64,000 nucleotides of DNA from Pectobacterium carotovorum (GCA_016415585.1 CP066552.1:868001-932000), one strand, 5' to 3'. Numbered from the stretch's first letter, positions 1-12,737 are shown. Made by a program: numbers and translations. Notes: generated from the letters alone by a model not told the origin.

Positions 1-1
1 A

Positions 2-1222
2 TTTGATGCTCACGATTACGCCGCTGATGCGGTGAAAGGCGGTGCGGCGGCTCTTTTAGTCAGTAAGCGCTTACTCGTTGACGAACCACAGCTGTTGGTG
101 AGCGATACGCGTGTGGCGTTGGGCCAATTAGCTGCCTGGGTTCGTCAGCAGTCAATGGCTCGCGTTGTGGCACTGACCGGATCCTCCGGCAAAACCTCGG
201 TTAAAGAGATGACGGCGGCGATTCTGCGCCAGTGTGGCTCAGTGCTGTATACCGCCGGTAACTTCAACAATGATATCGGTGTGCCGTTAACGTTGCTGCG
301 TCTGACGGCGGAACACCAGTTTGCGGTGATTGAATTAGGGGCGAATCACATTGGTGAGATTGCCTATACCACCGATTTAGTGCGGCCGGAAAGCGCGTTG
401 GTCAATAATCTGGCCGCTGCGCATCTGGAAGGGTTTGGCTCACTGGCCGGTGTGGCGCAGGCGAAAGGTGAGATTTTTGCGGGTTTGCCAGTAGACGGTG
501 TAGCGATCGTGAATGCGGACAGCAACGATTTCCCGCACTGGCAGGTCATGTTTAATCATAAAACCGTGTGGCGTTTCTCGCCGCAGGCTGCTTGCGATAT
601 CGATTTTTTTGCCAGCGACGTAGACGTTTTGGCGCAAGGTACGCGTTTCACTCTTCACACGCCATTTGGCAAAACGCAGGTTCTGCTGCCTTTACCGGGT
701 CGACACAACATTTCTAACGCACTGGGAGCGGCCGCGCTGGCAATGTCCGTCGGAGCGACGCTGGAAGCCGTTAAAGCTGGATTATCCCAGCTTCAGGCGG
801 TGCCGGGGCGGCTGTTTCCGATTGCTTTGTCTGAGGGTAAGTTGCTGCTGGATGACAGCTACAACGCGAATGTGGGCTCGATGACGGCGGCGGCACAGGT
901 ATTGGCTGACATGCCGGGCTACCGCGTGATGGTCGTTGGTGATATGGGCGAGCTAGGGGATGAAGCCCCTGAGTGCCATCGTCAAGTGGGCGAAGCGGCG
1001 CGTGCTGCGGGCATTGATCGCGTATTGAGTGTGGGAACATTGAGTGAATTGATCGGCACTGCCAGTGGCAATGGTGAGCATTTTCAGGATAAAGCCGCGC
1101 TGGTTTCACGTTTGAAGGTGCTGATGTCAGAACATAACGTCATCAGCGTATTGGTCAAAGGCTCACGCAGTGCTGCGATGGAGCAGGTTGTACATGCATT
1201 ACAGGAGAATGCTCAATGTTAG
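2..1222 (+). CDS. murF: MurF, UDP-MurNAc-tripeptide D-Ala-D-Ala ligase (5' end outside window)
   Basis: Cytoplasmic Mur ligase that adds D-Ala-D-Ala to UDP-MurNAc-tripeptide, the last soluble precursor step of peptidoglycan. The reading frame is open from base 2 and begins inside the protein with [14 protein letters not shown], which corresponds to the N-terminal domain of E. coli MurF, so roughly 45 residues and the start codon lie upstream of the window. The ATP-binding loop [10 protein letters not shown] and the later [10 protein letters not shown] motif are typical of the family. The stop codon overlaps the mraY start by 7 bases, which indicates translational coupling within the dcw operon. 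Identification is secure; only the 5' boundary is artificial. Confidence 0.97.
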   Translation, partial: FDAHDYAADAVKGGAAALLVSKRLLVDEPQLLVSDTRVALGQLAAWVRQQSMARVVALTGSSGKTSVKEMTAAILRQCGSVLYTAGNFNNDIGVPLTLLRLTAEHQFAVIELGANHIGEIAYTTDLVRPESALVNNLAAAHLEGFGSLAGVAQAKGEIFAGLPVDGVAIVNADSNDFPHWQVMFNHKTVWRFSPQAACDIDFFASDVDVLAQGTRFTLHTPFGKTQVLLPLPGRHNISNALGAAALAMSVGATLEAVKAGLSQLQAVPGRLFPIALSEGKLLLDDSYNANVGSMTAAAQVLADMPGYRVMVVGDMGELGDEAPECHRQVGEAARAAGIDRVLSVGTLSELIGTASGNGEHFQDKAALVSRLKVLMSEHNVISVLVKGSRSAAMEQVVHALQENAQC

Positions 1223-2298
1223 TATGGCTGGCCGAACATTTGGCCAAACTTTATACCGGTTTTAACGTCTTTTCTTATTTGACGTTCCGCGCCATTGTCA
1301 GCCTGCTGACCGCATTGGTTATTTCCCTATGGATGGGACCACATATGATTGCCTGGTTGCAGCGTTTGCAGATTGGGCAGGTTGTGCGTAACGAAGGGCC
1401 AGAATCACATTTCAGTAAGCGCGGCACCCCGACGATGGGGGGCGTGATGATTCTGGTCGCGATCATCGTTTCCGTTTTGATGTGGGCAAATCTGTCGAAT
1501 CCGTATGTCTGGTGCGTACTGCTGGTGTTAGCAGGCTATGGTGCGGTCGGTTTTGTTGACGACTACCGCAAAGTGGTCCGTAAGGATACCAAGGGGCTGA
1601 TTGCCCGCTGGAAATATTTCTGGCAGTCAGTGATTGCGCTCGTGGTGGCTTTCACCATGTATTCCATCGGCAAAGATACGCCAGCCACGCAGCTGGTTGT
1701 GCCGTTTTTCAAAGACGTGATGCCACAATTGGGTCTGCTCTATGTTGCACTGGCCTACTTTGTGATTGTCGGCACCAGTAATGCCGTAAACCTGACTGAT
1801 GGTCTGGATGGCTTGGCAATCATGCCGACAGTGTTTGTTGCTGCTGGCTTTGCGCTGGTGGCATGGGCAACGGGGAACATGAATTTTGCTGGTTATCTGC
1901 ATATCCCGTATATCCGTCATGCCAGTGAACTGGTGATCGTCTGCACCGCGATTGTGGGCGCGGGGCTTGGGTTCCTGTGGTTTAACACCTATCCGGCGCA
2001 GGTCTTCATGGGAGACGTAGGCTCTCTGGCGCTGGGCGGCGCGCTGGGGACGATCGCGGTCCTGCTGCGTCAGGAGCTTTTGTTAGTGATTATGGGCGGC
2101 GTATTCGTGGTCGAAACGCTGTCGGTGATTTTGCAAGTCGGGTCCTTTAAATTGCGCGGGCAGCGGATCTTCCGCATGGCGCCAATTCATCATCATTATG
2201 AACTTAAGGGCTGGCCGGAACCGCGCGTGATTGTGCGCTTCTGGATTATTTCGTTGATGCTGGTGCTGATTGGCCTGGCAACGCTGAAGGTACGGTAA
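1216..2298 (+). CDS. mraY: MraY, phospho-MurNAc-pentapeptide transferase
   Basis: Integral membrane enzyme that transfers phospho-MurNAc-pentapeptide to undecaprenyl phosphate, forming lipid I. The 360-residue length equals E. coli MraY. About ten hydrophobic segments are visible, with the family signatures [16 protein letters not shown] (catalytic acidic residues), [10 protein letters not shown] and the cytoplasmic histidine cluster [12 protein letters not shown]. The ATG overlaps the 3' end of murF, and murD begins 3 bases after its stop, so it sits in a tightly packed operon. Nothing unusual was seen. Confidence 0.98.
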   Translation: MLVWLAEHLAKLYTGFNVFSYLTFRAIVSLLTALVISLWMGPHMIAWLQRLQIGQVVRNEGPESHFSKRGTPTMGGVMILVAIIVSVLMWANLSNPYVWCVLLVLAGYGAVGFVDDYRKVVRKDTKGLIARWKYFWQSVIALVVAFTMYSIGKDTPATQLVVPFFKDVMPQLGLLYVALAYFVIVGTSNAVNLTDGLDGLAIMPTVFVAAGFALVAWATGNMNFAGYLHIPYIRHASELVIVCTAIVGAGLGFLWFNTYPAQVFMGDVGSLALGGALGTIAVLLRQELLLVIMGGVFVVETLSVILQVGSFKLRGQRIFRMAPIHHHYELKGWPEPRVIVRFWIISLMLVLIGLATLKVR

Positions 2299-2301
2299 GA
2301 C

Positions 2302-3618
2302 ATGGTGGACTATCAGGGTAAAAAAGTCGTCATTATCGGGTTGGGTCTGACCGGGCTCTCCTGTGTTGATTTCTTTCTCGCGCGTGGTGTTATACCGCGC
2401 GTGGTGGATACCCGTATCAGTCCGCCGGGTCTGGATAAGTTGCCGGAGCAGGTGGAGCGACATCTCGGTAGCCTGAATGAAGACTGGCTGATGAGTGCGG
2501 ATTTGATCGTCGCCAGCCCCGGTGTTGCGTTGGCAACGCCGATTCTGTGTGACGCCGCCGATGCTGGCATTGAAATCGTTGGCGATATCGAACTGTTCTG
2601 CCGTGAGGCGCAGGCACCGATTGTGGCGATTACTGGTTCTAACGGTAAAAGCACGGTGACGACGCTGGTCGGCGAAATGGCACGAGCGGCGGGTTGGCTG
2701 GTGGGCGTCGGTGGCAATATTGGTCTACCTGCGCTGCAACTGCTTGAACAGCCTGCTCAGCTTTATGTGTTGGAACTGTCGAGTTTCCAGTTGGAAACGA
2801 CGAGTAGCTTGCACGCCGCTGCGGCAACCATTCTGAACGTGACGGAAGATCACACCAACCGTTACCCGTTTGGTCTACAGCAGTATCGGGCGGCGAAATT
2901 GCGTATTTATGAACACACGAATTTGTGTGTTGTGAATGCTGACGATGCGCTGACCATGCCAGTTCGCGGTGCGGATGCACGCTGTCGCAGTTTTGGAGTT
3001 GATGTCGGCGATTATCATCTTAACCGCCAGCAAGGAGAAACCTGGCTGCGTGTGGACGGTGAACGTGTACTCAATACCCGTGAAATCAAGCTGGTCGGGC
3101 AGCACAATTATACGAATGCATTGGCCGCGCTGGCGCTGGCTGATGCCGTGAAGATTCCGCGCTCGTCTGCGCTGACGGCGCTGACGTCATTTACCGGGCT
3201 GCCTCATCGCTTTCAAATGGCCTTTGAGCGCAACGGCGTGCGGTGGATCAATGATTCTAAAGCCACCAATGTGGGCAGCACCGAGGCCGCATTGAGCGGT
3301 TTGGCGGTAGAAGGCACGTTACATCTGCTGCTCGGTGGTGACGGTAAATCTGCCGATTTCTCGCCGCTGGTGCCGTATTTGCAGGGCGAGCACATTCATG
3401 TGTACTGCTTCGGTCAGGATGGGCAACAGCTGGCTGCGCTGCGTCCGGAAATTGCCGAGCAGACAGAAACGATGGAACAGGCGATGCGTATCATCGCCGA
3501 ACGCGCTAAGCCGGGTGATCTGGTGCTGCTGTCGCCAGCCTGCGCAAGCCTGGATCAGTTCCGCAGTTTTGAACAGCGAGGCGATGAATTTGCTCGTCTG
3601 GCGGAGGCGTTAGGCTGA
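2302..3618 (+). CDS. murD: MurD, UDP-MurNAc-L-Ala D-Glu ligase
   Basis: Cytoplasmic ATP-dependent ligase adding D-glutamate to UDP-MurNAc-L-alanine. The 438-residue length matches E. coli MurD. An N-terminal Rossmann-like domain (GLGLTGLS) is followed by the P-loop [17 protein letters not shown] near residues 112-128, the central-domain [10 protein letters not shown] motif and the C-terminal [13 protein letters not shown] motif. Its stop codon shares bases with the ftsW start (position 3618), so translation is probably coupled. Confidence 0.98.
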   Translation: MVDYQGKKVVIIGLGLTGLSCVDFFLARGVIPRVVDTRISPPGLDKLPEQVERHLGSLNEDWLMSADLIVASPGVALATPILCDAADAGIEIVGDIELFCREAQAPIVAITGSNGKSTVTTLVGEMARAAGWLVGVGGNIGLPALQLLEQPAQLYVLELSSFQLETTSSLHAAAATILNVTEDHTNRYPFGLQQYRAAKLRIYEHTNLCVVNADDALTMPVRGADARCRSFGVDVGDYHLNRQQGETWLRVDGERVLNTREIKLVGQHNYTNALAALALADAVKIPRSSALTALTSFTGLPHRFQMAFERNGVRWINDSKATNVGSTEAALSGLAVEGTLHLLLGGDGKSADFSPLVPYLQGEHIHVYCFGQDGQQLAALRPEIAEQTETMEQAMRIIAERAKPGDLVLLSPACASLDQFRSFEQRGDEFARLAEALG

Positions 3619-4820
3619 TGCGGTTCTTCGGGCTGGCGTTTATCGAACGCATCAAGAACTGGGTTATGGGAACGCGCGAAAGCGATACGCTCAGCGTTGT
3701 TCTGTACGACAGAACGTTGGTGTGGTTGACGCTTGGGCTGGCCGTGATTGGTTTTGTGATGGTGACGTCGGCTTCTATGCCTGTTGGGCAGCGTCTTGCC
3801 AGCGACCCGTTCCTGTTCGCGAAGCGTGATGCGATTTATCTGGGGTTGGCATTTGGCCTGTCGTTAATCACGCTGCGTGTCCCGATGGAGATATGGCAAC
3901 GTTACAGCCCAGTGCTGCTATTGCTCTCCATGGTTATGTTGTTGGTTGTACTCGCGGTGGGAAGCTCGGTCAACGGTGCATCACGCTGGATTTCGCTGGG
4001 GCCATTGCGTATTCAGCCTGCGGAATTATCTAAGCTGGCGCTGTTTTGCTACCTGTCCAGTTACATGGTGCGCAAAGTTGAAGAAGTGCGAAATAACTTC
4101 TGGGGCTTTTGCAAACCAATGGGCGTGATGGTGGTGTTGGCGGTACTGCTGCTGGCGCAGCCTGACCTCGGTACCGTGGTTGTATTGTTTATTACGACGC
4201 TGGCGATGTTGTTTCTGGCTGGCGCCAAGATGTGGCAGTTTCTGGCAATCATCGGCTGTGGCGTGTTTGCCGTTGGCCTGCTGATTGTCGCTGAGCCTTA
4301 CCGCATGCGCCGTGTGACGTCTTTCTGGAATCCGTGGGACGATCCATTTGGCAGCGGCTACCAGTTGACGCAGTCCTTGATGGCGTTTGGGCGCGGCGAA
4401 TTCTGGGGGCAAGGGCTGGGGAATTCAGTACAGAAATTGGAATATCTGCCGGAGGCGCATACCGATTTCATTTTCTCTATTTTAGGTGAAGAGCTCGGCT
4501 ATATCGGTGTGGTTTTAGCGTTGTTAATGATATTCTTCGTCGCTTTTCGTGCTATGTCTATCGGGAAGCGGGCGCTGGAGATCGATCAGCGTTTTTCGGG
4601 CTTTCTGGCCTGTTCGATCGGCATTTGGTTCAGCTTTCAGACGCTGGTGAACGTAGGCGCGGCGGCAGGAATGCTGCCAACAAAAGGACTGACGCTGCCG
4701 CTGATCAGTTACGGTGGTTCCAGTTTGCTGATTATGTCGACGGCGATTGTTTTGCTGTTACGTATTGATTTTGAAACGCGTCTGACGAAAGCGCAGGCGT
4801 TTACGAGAGGTGCCCGATGA
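3618..4820 (+). CDS. ftsW: FtsW, SEDS-family septal peptidoglycan polymerase
   Basis: Membrane protein of the SEDS family that polymerises lipid II at the septum with its partner FtsI. The sequence shows about ten transmembrane segments, a short basic N-terminus, and the family signatures [27 protein letters not shown] [13 protein letters not shown] and [12 protein letters not shown]. At 400 residues it is slightly shorter than the E. coli protein (414). It overlaps murD by one base and murG by four, which is normal for this cluster. Confidence 0.97.
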   Translation: MRFFGLAFIERIKNWVMGTRESDTLSVVLYDRTLVWLTLGLAVIGFVMVTSASMPVGQRLASDPFLFAKRDAIYLGLAFGLSLITLRVPMEIWQRYSPVLLLLSMVMLLVVLAVGSSVNGASRWISLGPLRIQPAELSKLALFCYLSSYMVRKVEEVRNNFWGFCKPMGVMVVLAVLLLAQPDLGTVVVLFITTLAMLFLAGAKMWQFLAIIGCGVFAVGLLIVAEPYRMRRVTSFWNPWDDPFGSGYQLTQSLMAFGRGEFWGQGLGNSVQKLEYLPEAHTDFIFSILGEELGYIGVVLALLMIFFVAFRAMSIGKRALEIDQRFSGFLACSIGIWFSFQTLVNVGAAAGMLPTKGLTLPLISYGGSSLLIMSTAIVLLLRIDFETRLTKAQAFTRGAR

Positions 4821-5908
4821 GTGGCGAAGGCAAGCGTTTGATGGTGATGGCTGGCGGTACGGGCGGGCATGTTTTCCCCGGGCTGGCGGTTGCGCACCAC
4901 CTGATGGCGCAGGGCTGGCAGGTTCGCTGGTTAGGTACGGCGGATCGCATGGAAGCCGATTTGGTACCTAAGCATGGTATCGAAATTGATTTCATCCGCA
5001 TTTCTGGCTTGCGTGGTAAAGGCATTCTGGCGCAGTTAAGCGCGCCGATTCGTATTTTTCAGGCCGTGCGTCAGGCGCGGGCGATTATGCGCCGTTACCA
5101 GCCTGATGTGGTGCTGGGTATGGGCGGTTATGTTTCCGGCCCCGGCGGCTTGGCTGCCTGGCTGTGTGGCATTCCAGTCGTACTGCATGAGCAAAATGGC
5201 ATTGCGGGGCTGACCAATCGCTGGTTATCCCATATCGCTAAGAAGGTAGTGCAGGCATTTCCGGGCGCATTTCCTAAAGCGGATGTTGTGGGGAACCCGG
5301 TCAGAACCGATGTGCTGGCATTGCCTGCGCCGGAAACTCGATTAGCCGATCGCTCAGGCCCTGTGAGGGTGCTGGTTGTTGGTGGTAGTCAGGGCGCAAG
5401 AGTGCTGAACCAAACGCTGCCCAGCGTGGCGGCACAGTTGGGCGATCGAGTGACGATCTGGCATCAGGTCGGCAAAGGCGCGTTATTAACCGTTCAACAG
5501 GCCTATCAGGATGTTGGGCAGACGCAGCACAAGATTACCGAGTTTATTGATGACATGGCGGCAGCTTACGCCTGGGCGGATGTTGTCGTGTGCCGTTCCG
5601 GCGCACTAACCGTCAGTGAAATTGCGGCGGCTGGGCTACCGGCACTGTTTGTTCCGTTCCAGCATAAAGATCGGCAGCAGTACTGGAATGCGCTGCCGTT
5701 GGAAAAGGCAGGTGCGGCAAAAATTATTGAGCAGCCACAGTTCAGCGTGGCGGCGGTTAGCGAGGTGCTGTCCGGTTGGGATCGCGCCGCCTTGCTGACA
5801 ATGGCGCAAAAAGCCCGCGCAGTGGCCATTCCAGATGCAACCGAACGGGTTGCGGCGGAAATTAGTGCAGCGGCAGACAGTCGGGCCACACGTGTGGCTC
5901 ATGGTTAA
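4817..5908 (+). CDS. murG: MurG, lipid II-forming GlcNAc transferase
   Basis: Peripheral inner-membrane glycosyltransferase (GT-B fold, family GT28) that adds GlcNAc to lipid I to give lipid II. N-terminal glycine-rich loop [10 protein letters not shown] near residue 13, the [11 protein letters not shown] segment and the second G-loop [11 protein letters not shown] are all present, with the C-terminal [20 protein letters not shown] donor-binding region. Length 363 residues against 355 in E. coli. It overlaps ftsW by four bases; murC follows after a 61-base spacer. Confidence 0.97.
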   Translation: MSGEGKRLMVMAGGTGGHVFPGLAVAHHLMAQGWQVRWLGTADRMEADLVPKHGIEIDFIRISGLRGKGILAQLSAPIRIFQAVRQARAIMRRYQPDVVLGMGGYVSGPGGLAAWLCGIPVVLHEQNGIAGLTNRWLSHIAKKVVQAFPGAFPKADVVGNPVRTDVLALPAPETRLADRSGPVRVLVVGGSQGARVLNQTLPSVAAQLGDRVTIWHQVGKGALLTVQQAYQDVGQTQHKITEFIDDMAAAYAWADVVVCRSGALTVSEIAAAGLPALFVPFQHKDRQQYWNALPLEKAGAAKIIEQPQFSVAAVSEVLSGWDRAALLTMAQKARAVAIPDATERVAAEISAAADSRATRVAHG

Positions 5909-5969
5909 TTAATACAACGTTGTCGGACAACGGCTGTGCGACGACGCTACAAGGTAGCGATAGAATAAA
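5909..5969 (+). other. murG-murC spacer with small inverted repeats
   Basis: A 61-base gap separates two genes of an otherwise close-packed cluster. It contains short self-complementary stretches around ACAACGTTGT and TTGTCGGACAA, but no T-tract, so it does not look like a terminator. The murC GTG start downstream has only a weak purine-rich ribosome binding site. Confidence 0.5.
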
Positions 5970-7430
5970 GTGAATACTCAACAACTGGCGAAACTACGTT
6001 CAATCGTGCCCGAGATGCATCGCGTCCGGCACATACACTTTGTCGGCATCGGCGGTGCTGGCATGGGTGGTATCGCCGAAGTGTTGGCCAATGAAGGTTA
6101 TGAAATTAGCGGTTCCGATCTGGCACCGAATGCGGTGACCCAGCAGTTGACCGAACTTGGTGCGCAGATTTATTTCCACCACCGTGCGGAAAACGTTCTG
6201 AACGCCAGCGTGGTGGTGGTATCGAGTGCCATTACCGCGGATAACCCAGAAATTGTTGCCGCGCATGACGCACGTATTCCAGTGATCCGTCGTGCCGAGA
6301 TGTTGGCGGAACTGATGCGTTTTCGTCACGGTATTGCGATCGCCGGTACGCACGGCAAGACGACGACAACAGCGATGGTTAGCAGTATTTACGCGGAAGC
6401 GGGATTGGATCCGACGTTTGTAAACGGTGGATTAGTAAAAGCGGCAGGAACGCATGCGCGTTTGGGATCGAGCCGTTACCTGATTGCAGAAGCTGATGAA
6501 AGCGATGCGTCTTTCCTGCATTTGCAACCAATGGTAGCGATTGTGACCAATATTGAAGCTGACCATATGGACACTTATCAGGGCGATTTTGAGAACCTGA
6601 AGCAGACGTTCATCAATTTCCTGCACAACCTGCCGTTTTACGGGCAAGCGGTGATGTGCATTGACGATGCAGTCATCCGTGAACTGCTGCCACGCGTGGG
6701 TCGTCATATCACTACGTATGGCTTCAGCAACGATGCCGATGTGCGTGTTGCTGGATATCGCCAGACTGGCGCGCAAGGGCATTTTACGCTGGAGCGGAAA
6801 GACAAACCGCTGCTAAACGTCACTCTGAATGCGCCGGGACGTCACAATGCGCTCAATGCCGCGGCGGCGGTTGCTGTGGCAACGGATGAAGGTATTGATG
6901 ACGAAGCGATTCTGCGCGCGCTGGAGCGTTTCCAGGGTACCGGGCGTCGCTTCGATTTCCTCGGCGAATATCCGCTTGAGCTGGTGAATGGGCAGAGCGG
7001 CACGGCGATGTTGGTCGATGATTACGGCCACCATCCGACGGAAGTCGATGCCACAATTAAAGCTGCCCGAGCTGGGTGGCCGAATAAGCGATTGGTCATG
7101 ATTTTCCAGCCGCATCGCTATACGCGAACCCGCGATTTGTATGACGATTTTGCGCATGTGTTATCACAGGTTGACGTGCTGCTGATGCTGGATGTGTATT
7201 CCGCCGGAGAATCGCCGATTCCGGGCGCAGATAGCCGTTCGCTGTGCCGCACAATTCGCGGAAGAGGTAAGATTGATCCGATTTTGGTGACAGATGTGGA
7301 TACTTTACCGGAACTGTTGTCACAGGCGCTGCGAGGTGAAGACCTGATTTTGGTTCAGGGTGCCGGCAACATCGGTAAACTGGCGCGTAAACTGGCTGAT
7401 TCCAGATTACAGCCGCAGATAAGTGAATGA
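5970..7430 (+). CDS. murC: MurC, UDP-MurNAc L-alanine ligase
   Basis: First Mur ligase of the pathway, adding L-alanine to UDP-MurNAc in the cytoplasm. The start is a GTG giving [16 protein letters not shown], which aligns with the E. coli N-terminus; no in-frame ATG nearby fits better. Visible motifs are [14 protein letters not shown] (UDP-binding), the P-loop [32 protein letters not shown] and DYGHHPTEV. The 486-residue length is close to E. coli (491). ddlB starts 8 bases after the stop. Confidence 0.97.
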   Translation: MNTQQLAKLRSIVPEMHRVRHIHFVGIGGAGMGGIAEVLANEGYEISGSDLAPNAVTQQLTELGAQIYFHHRAENVLNASVVVVSSAITADNPEIVAAHDARIPVIRRAEMLAELMRFRHGIAIAGTHGKTTTTAMVSSIYAEAGLDPTFVNGGLVKAAGTHARLGSSRYLIAEADESDASFLHLQPMVAIVTNIEADHMDTYQGDFENLKQTFINFLHNLPFYGQAVMCIDDAVIRELLPRVGRHITTYGFSNDADVRVAGYRQTGAQGHFTLERKDKPLLNVTLNAPGRHNALNAAAAVAVATDEGIDDEAILRALERFQGTGRRFDFLGEYPLELVNGQSGTAMLVDDYGHHPTEVDATIKAARAGWPNKRLVMIFQPHRYTRTRDLYDDFAHVLSQVDVLLMLDVYSAGESPIPGADSRSLCRTIRGRGKIDPILVTDVDTLPELLSQALRGEDLILVQGAGNIGKLARKLADSRLQPQISE

Positions 7431-7438
7431 GGAACATC

Positions 7439-8359
7439 ATGACTGAGAAAGTTGCTGTATTGCTTGGTGGAACCTCTGCCGAACGTGAAGTCTCGTTACT
7501 TTCCGGTCAGGCGGTTTTGGCTGGTCTGAAAGAAGCGGGCATCAATGCGCATGCGGTTGATACCCGTGACGTCTCTGTGACGACGTTAAAGGAAGAAGGC
7601 TTTACCAATGTTTTCATCGCCTTACATGGTCGTGGTGGAGAAGACGGTACATTGCAGGGCGTTCTGGAATTCCTGGGATTGCCTTATACCGGTAGCGGCG
7701 TCATGGCATCCGCACTGACGATGGATAAACTCCGCACCAAACAGGTATGGCAAGCCGTGGGATTACCGGTATCGCCGTATGTAGCGCTGGATCGTCGCCA
7801 ATATTCGGAAACAGCGGCAAACGCCTTGTTGGCGAAGTTTACCCATCTCGGGTTGCCGCTGATCGTTAAGCCAAGCCGTGAAGGTTCCAGCGTGGGTATG
7901 AGCAAAGTGAATACGCTTAGCGAACTGCCTGCGGCACTGGAAGAAGCATTCCGTCACGATGACGATATTTTGGTCGAGAAATGGCTGAGCGGCCCAGAGT
8001 ATACGGTTGCTATCTTGGGTGATGAGGTGTTGCCTTCTATTCGTATTCAGCCTGCGGGTACGTTTTACGATTATGAAGCGAAGTATTTATCGGATGATAC
8101 GCAGTATTTCTGTCCAAGTGGTTTGCCGGATGAGCAAGAGCAAGCAGTAGCTGGACTGGCTATGGCGGCTTATCGTGCGGTGGGTTGCGGCGGGTGGGGG
8201 CGTGTCGATTTTATGCTGGATAGCGACGGCGCCTTCTATCTGCTTGAAGTGAATACGTCTCCAGGGATGACGAGCCACAGCCTGGTTCCTATGGCAGCGC
8301 GCCAACGTGGGCTGACTTTCTCGCAACTGGTCGTGAAAATTTTAGAGCTTGCTGGCTGA
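7439..8359 (+). CDS. ddlB: DdlB, D-alanine-D-alanine ligase
   Basis: ATP-grasp enzyme joining two D-alanines to make the dipeptide used by MurF. The ATG at 7439 is preferred over one four codons upstream because it gives the 306 residues of E. coli DdlB and sits about 8 bases after a TGAGGA ribosome binding site. N-terminal [17 protein letters not shown], the ATP-grasp segments [14 protein letters not shown] and [11 protein letters not shown], and [15 protein letters not shown] near the C-terminus identify the enzyme. ftsQ begins one base after the stop. Confidence 0.97.
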   Translation: MTEKVAVLLGGTSAEREVSLLSGQAVLAGLKEAGINAHAVDTRDVSVTTLKEEGFTNVFIALHGRGGEDGTLQGVLEFLGLPYTGSGVMASALTMDKLRTKQVWQAVGLPVSPYVALDRRQYSETAANALLAKFTHLGLPLIVKPSREGSSVGMSKVNTLSELPAALEEAFRHDDDILVEKWLSGPEYTVAILGDEVLPSIRIQPAGTFYDYEAKYLSDDTQYFCPSGLPDEQEQAVAGLAMAAYRAVGCGGWGRVDFMLDSDGAFYLLEVNTSPGMTSHSLVPMAARQRGLTFSQLVVKILELAG

Positions 8360-8360
8360 T

Positions 8361-9185
8361 ATGTCGCAGGCAGCGCTGAATACACGCGGACGAGAGCCTG
8401 AAACGAAAGGAACACGTCGCAGTAATGGAGGCCAATTGGCAGGGATGATTTTCCTGCTGATGGTGATAGGGACGATCGTCTGGGGAAGCTGGATGGTAGT
8501 GGGGTGGATGAAAGATGCCAGCCGCTTACCGCTCTCCCGCATGGCTGTGACAGGGGAAAGGCAGTACACCACCAACGACGATATCCGTCAGGCCATCTTG
8601 TCGTTGGGGTCGCCGGGAACGTTCATGACGCAGGATGTGAACGTGATCCAGCAGCAGATCGAGCGTCTGTCGTGGATAAAACAGGCCAGCGTGCGCAAAC
8701 AGTGGCCGGACGAATTAAAGATTCATCTGGTTGAATATGTTCCGGTAGCGCGTTGGAATGACCAGCTAATGGTTGATGCGGAAGGAAATTCGTTCAGTGT
8801 ACCCGCCGAACGTATTGGTAATCGCAAGATGCCGTTGCTGTATGGCTCGGAAGGCAGTGAGGCTGAAGTGTTGGAAGGCTATCGCACAATGAATCAGACG
8901 CTGGCCGCCGGGAAGTTTACGTTAAAGACGGTTGCGATGAGCGCACGGCATTCGTGGCAACTAGGATTAGACGATGATACTCGCCTTGAGTTGGGGCGGG
9001 ACGATAGGGCCAAACGTCTGCAACGCTTTATCGAGCTGTATCCGCTGTTGCAGCGGCAGGCTCAAAGCGAAAACAAACGTATCAGCCATGTGGACTTGCG
9101 GTACGACAGCGGGGCCGCGATAGGCTGGGCTCCAGCCTTGCTTGATCAACAAAACGTTGATCGGCAACGAGTTGGTCAGCAATAA
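8361..9185 (+). CDS. ftsQ: FtsQ, divisome scaffold protein
   Basis: Bitopic inner-membrane division protein that links early divisome components to FtsB/FtsL. The start at 8361 ([10 protein letters not shown]) matches E. coli; an upstream in-frame ATG lies inside ddlB. A cytoplasmic tail of about 30 residues, one transmembrane segment ([19 protein letters not shown]), a POTRA domain and a periplasmic beta domain follow. The last 15 or so residues ([15 protein letters not shown]) are encoded by a degenerate tandem repeat that runs on past the stop codon, so this tail is unlike the family core. Confidence 0.95.
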   Translation: MSQAALNTRGREPETKGTRRSNGGQLAGMIFLLMVIGTIVWGSWMVVGWMKDASRLPLSRMAVTGERQYTTNDDIRQAILSLGSPGTFMTQDVNVIQQQIERLSWIKQASVRKQWPDELKIHLVEYVPVARWNDQLMVDAEGNSFSVPAERIGNRKMPLLYGSEGSEAEVLEGYRTMNQTLAAGKFTLKTVAMSARHSWQLGLDDDTRLELGRDDRAKRLQRFIELYPLLQRQAQSENKRISHVDLRYDSGAAIGWAPALLDQQNVDRQRVGQQ

Positions 9186-9208
9186 GACATTGATCAGCAA
9201 CAGAACAG
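9142..9208 (+). repeat. Degenerate tandem repeat across ftsQ 3' end and ftsQ-ftsA spacer
   Basis: Four successive units begin TTGATCAACAAAACG (9142), TTGATCGGCAACGAG (9157), TTGGTCAGCAATAAGACA (9172) and TTGATCAGCAACAGAACAG (9190). The first three include the last FtsQ codons and the stop; the fourth lies in the spacer, and related sequence continues to about 9225. The units are 15-19 bases and imperfect. They explain why ftsQ and ftsA, which abut or overlap in E. coli, are 53 bases apart here. Confidence 0.7.
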
Positions 9209-9238
9209 TAACCAGAAACAAGCACAGGCTAAACAACA

Positions 9239-10495
9239 ATGATCAAGTCGACGGACAGAAAACTGGTAGTTGGGCTGGAAATCGGTACAGCAAAAGTGGC
9301 TGCGCTGGTAGGGGAAGTTCTGCCCGATGGCATGGTCAATATTATTGGCGTAGGCAGTTGCCCGTCACGCGGTATGGATAAAGGCGGCGTAAACGATCTG
9401 GAATCGGTCGTTAAATGTGTTCAGCGCGCTATTGATCAGGCTGAGTTGATGGCAGACTGCCAGATCTCCTCCGTGTATCTGGCGCTCTCGGGAAAACACA
9501 TCAGCTGCCAGAATGAAATAGGGATGGTGCCTATTTCAGAAGAAGAGGTTACGCAGGACGACGTGGAAAGCGTGGTGCATACCGCTAAATCCGTGCGTGT
9601 GCGTGATGAACACCGTGTTCTCCATGTGATTCCACAGGAGTACGCGATTGATTATCAGGAAGGGATTAAAAACCCGGTTGGCTTATCCGGCGTGCGTATG
9701 CAGGCGAAAGTCCACCTGATAACCTGCCATAACGATATGGCGAAGAACATTGTTAAAGCCGTTGAACGCTGCGGCTTAAAGGTCGACCAGCTTATTTTTG
9801 CCGGGCTGGCTTCCAGTTACGCGGTTCTGACTGAAGACGAACGTGAACTGGGCGTGTGTGTTGTTGATATCGGCGGCGGTACAATGGACATCGCGGTCTA
9901 TACCGGCGGCGCATTGCGACACACTAAAGTGATTCCGTATGCGGGCAATGTGGTTACCAGCGATATTGCCTACGCATTTGGTACGCCGCCGACGGATGCC
10001 GAAGCGATCAAGGTACGCCACGGTTGTGCATTAGGTGCGATTGTCGGCAAAGATGAGAATGTGGAAGTCCCGAGCGTTGGAGGACGTCCACCCCGCAGTC
10101 TGCAACGACAGACATTGGCGGAAGTGATTGAACCACGTTACACCGAGCTGTTGAACTTGGTGAACGATGAACTTTTACAGTTGCAGGAGCAGTTGCGTCA
10201 ACAAGGCGTGAAACACCATCTGGCGGCAGGGATTGTGCTGACGGGCGGTGCCGCGCAAATAGACGGTCTGGCGGCCTGTGCGCAGCGTGTGTTCCATACA
10301 CAGGTGCGTATTGGACAACCAATGAATATAACAGGGCTGACGGATTATGCCCAAGAGCCTTATTACTCAACGGCGGTTGGGTTGCTGCATTACGGAAAAG
10401 AATCTCATCTGGGCGGTGAGCATGAAGTCGAAAAACGTGCCTCAGTGAGCAACTGGTTCAAGCGAATCAACAGCTGGTTGAGGAAAGAATTTTAA
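9239..10495 (+). CDS. ftsA: FtsA, actin-like divisome protein
   Basis: Actin-fold ATPase that tethers FtsZ filaments to the inner membrane and recruits later division proteins. The start MIKSTDRKLVVGLEIGTAKVAALVGEV is the standard N-terminus. Phosphate-binding motif VVDIGGGTMDIAVYTGGAL, GVKHHLAAGIVLTGGAAQIDGL and the C-terminal amphipathic membrane helix (SNWFKRINSWLRKEF) are present. The 418-residue length is close to E. coli (420). It is separated from ftsQ by 53 bases of degenerate repeat; the ribosome binding site is weak (AGG about 9-12 bases upstream). Confidence 0.97.
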   Translation: MIKSTDRKLVVGLEIGTAKVAALVGEVLPDGMVNIIGVGSCPSRGMDKGGVNDLESVVKCVQRAIDQAELMADCQISSVYLALSGKHISCQNEIGMVPISEEEVTQDDVESVVHTAKSVRVRDEHRVLHVIPQEYAIDYQEGIKNPVGLSGVRMQAKVHLITCHNDMAKNIVKAVERCGLKVDQLIFAGLASSYAVLTEDERELGVCVVDIGGGTMDIAVYTGGALRHTKVIPYAGNVVTSDIAYAFGTPPTDAEAIKVRHGCALGAIVGKDENVEVPSVGGRPPRSLQRQTLAEVIEPRYTELLNLVNDELLQLQEQLRQQGVKHHLAAGIVLTGGAAQIDGLAACAQRVFHTQVRIGQPMNITGLTDYAQEPYYSTAVGLLHYGKESHLGGEHEVEKRASVSNWFKRINSWLRKEF

Positions 10496-10563
10496 TTTTA
10501 TCAAAGAGATCACCTGGCACAGTTTTATGATCTCGCAGTTACAGGCACAAACGGAGAGAAATT

Positions 10564-11715
10564 ATGTTTGAACCAATGGAATTAACCAACGACGCGGTGA
10601 TTAAAGTCATCGGCGTCGGTGGCGGCGGTGGTAACGCCGTCGAACACATGGTGCGTGAGCGCATCGAAGGCGTCGAGTTCTTTGCGGTCAACACTGATGC
10701 GCAGGCATTACGTAAAACAGCTGTTGGCCAGACTATTCAGATCGGTAGCGGTATCACAAAAGGTCTGGGCGCAGGCGCTAACCCTGAAGTCGGCCGTAAT
10801 TCGGCTGAAGAAGATCGTGAAGCACTGCGTTCAGCACTGGAAGGTGCGGACATGGTGTTTATCGCCGCAGGTATGGGCGGTGGTACGGGAACAGGTGCTG
10901 CACCAGTTGTTGCCGAAGTCGCAAAAGACCTGGGCATTCTGACCGTCGCTGTCGTGACCAAGCCTTTCAACTTTGAAGGCAAAAAGCGTATGGCGTTTGC
11001 AGAGCAGGGTATCGCCGAGCTGTCTAAGCACGTCGACTCGCTGATCACCATTCCAAACGACAAACTGCTAAAAGTGCTGGGGCGCGGTATCTCCCTGCTG
11101 GATGCATTTGGCGCGGCAAACGATGTACTGAAAGGCGCGGTGCAGGGTATTGCCGAGCTGATCACGCGTCCGGGCCTGATGAACGTCGACTTTGCAGACG
11201 TGCGTACCGTGATGTCCGAAATGGGTTATGCCATGATGGGTTCCGGTGTTGCGCGTGGTGAAGACCGTGCAGAAGAAGCGGCTGAAATGGCGATCTCCAG
11301 CCCACTGTTGGAAGACATCGATCTGTCCGGCGCTCGTGGCGTGTTGGTCAACATCACGGCGGGCTTTGACCTGCGTCTGGATGAGTTCGAGACGGTAGGT
11401 AACACCATCCGTGCATTCGCGTCCGATAATGCGACCGTCGTAATTGGTACGTCGCTTGACCCAGAAATGAATGATGAACTGCGTGTAACGGTTGTTGCGA
11501 CGGGTATCGGCATGGACAAGCGTCCTGAGATTACTCTGGTAACGAACAAGCAGGCCAGCCAGCCTGTGATGGATCATCGTTATCAGCAACACGGTATGAC
11601 GCCGCTGGCGCAGGAAAAACCGGCTGCCAAAGTGGTTAACGACCAGAATCCGCAGACGAATAAAGAGCCAGACTATCTGGATATCCCAGCGTTTCTGCGT
11701 AAGCAGGCAGACTAA
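10564..11715 (+). CDS. ftsZ: FtsZ, tubulin-like division ring GTPase
   Basis: Cytoplasmic GTPase that polymerises into the Z ring. The tubulin signature [10 protein letters not shown] near residues 105-114, the N-terminal [13 protein letters not shown] nucleotide loop and the C-terminal peptide [14 protein letters not shown], the docking site for FtsA and ZipA, are all intact. Length 383 residues, same as E. coli. A clear GGAGAG ribosome binding site precedes the ATG. The 68-base spacer after ftsA is typical for the region where ftsZ promoters lie in relatives. Confidence 0.99.
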   Translation: MFEPMELTNDAVIKVIGVGGGGGNAVEHMVRERIEGVEFFAVNTDAQALRKTAVGQTIQIGSGITKGLGAGANPEVGRNSAEEDREALRSALEGADMVFIAAGMGGGTGTGAAPVVAEVAKDLGILTVAVVTKPFNFEGKKRMAFAEQGIAELSKHVDSLITIPNDKLLKVLGRGISLLDAFGAANDVLKGAVQGIAELITRPGLMNVDFADVRTVMSEMGYAMMGSGVARGEDRAEEAAEMAISSPLLEDIDLSGARGVLVNITAGFDLRLDEFETVGNTIRAFASDNATVVIGTSLDPEMNDELRVTVVATGIGMDKRPEITLVTNKQASQPVMDHRYQQHGMTPLAQEKPAAKVVNDQNPQTNKEPDYLDIPAFLRKQAD

Positions 11716-11778
11716 TTTGCTGCCAGATAACGTTGGAATCTCCGCTCTTTGTGCTAAACTGTGCCACCGAACCTGGTT

Positions 11779-11784
11779 TATACT
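11779..11784 (+). promoter_or_regulatory. Possible -10 element of lpxC promoter
   Basis: TATACT lies 36 bases before the lpxC ATG inside an imperfect palindrome bounded by GAACCT and AGGTTC. No good -35 box is seen at 16-18 bases, so this is only a candidate. lpxC has its own promoter in E. coli at a similar place. Confidence 0.4.
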
Positions 11785-11786
11785 AG

Positions 11787-12737
<951 letters not shown>

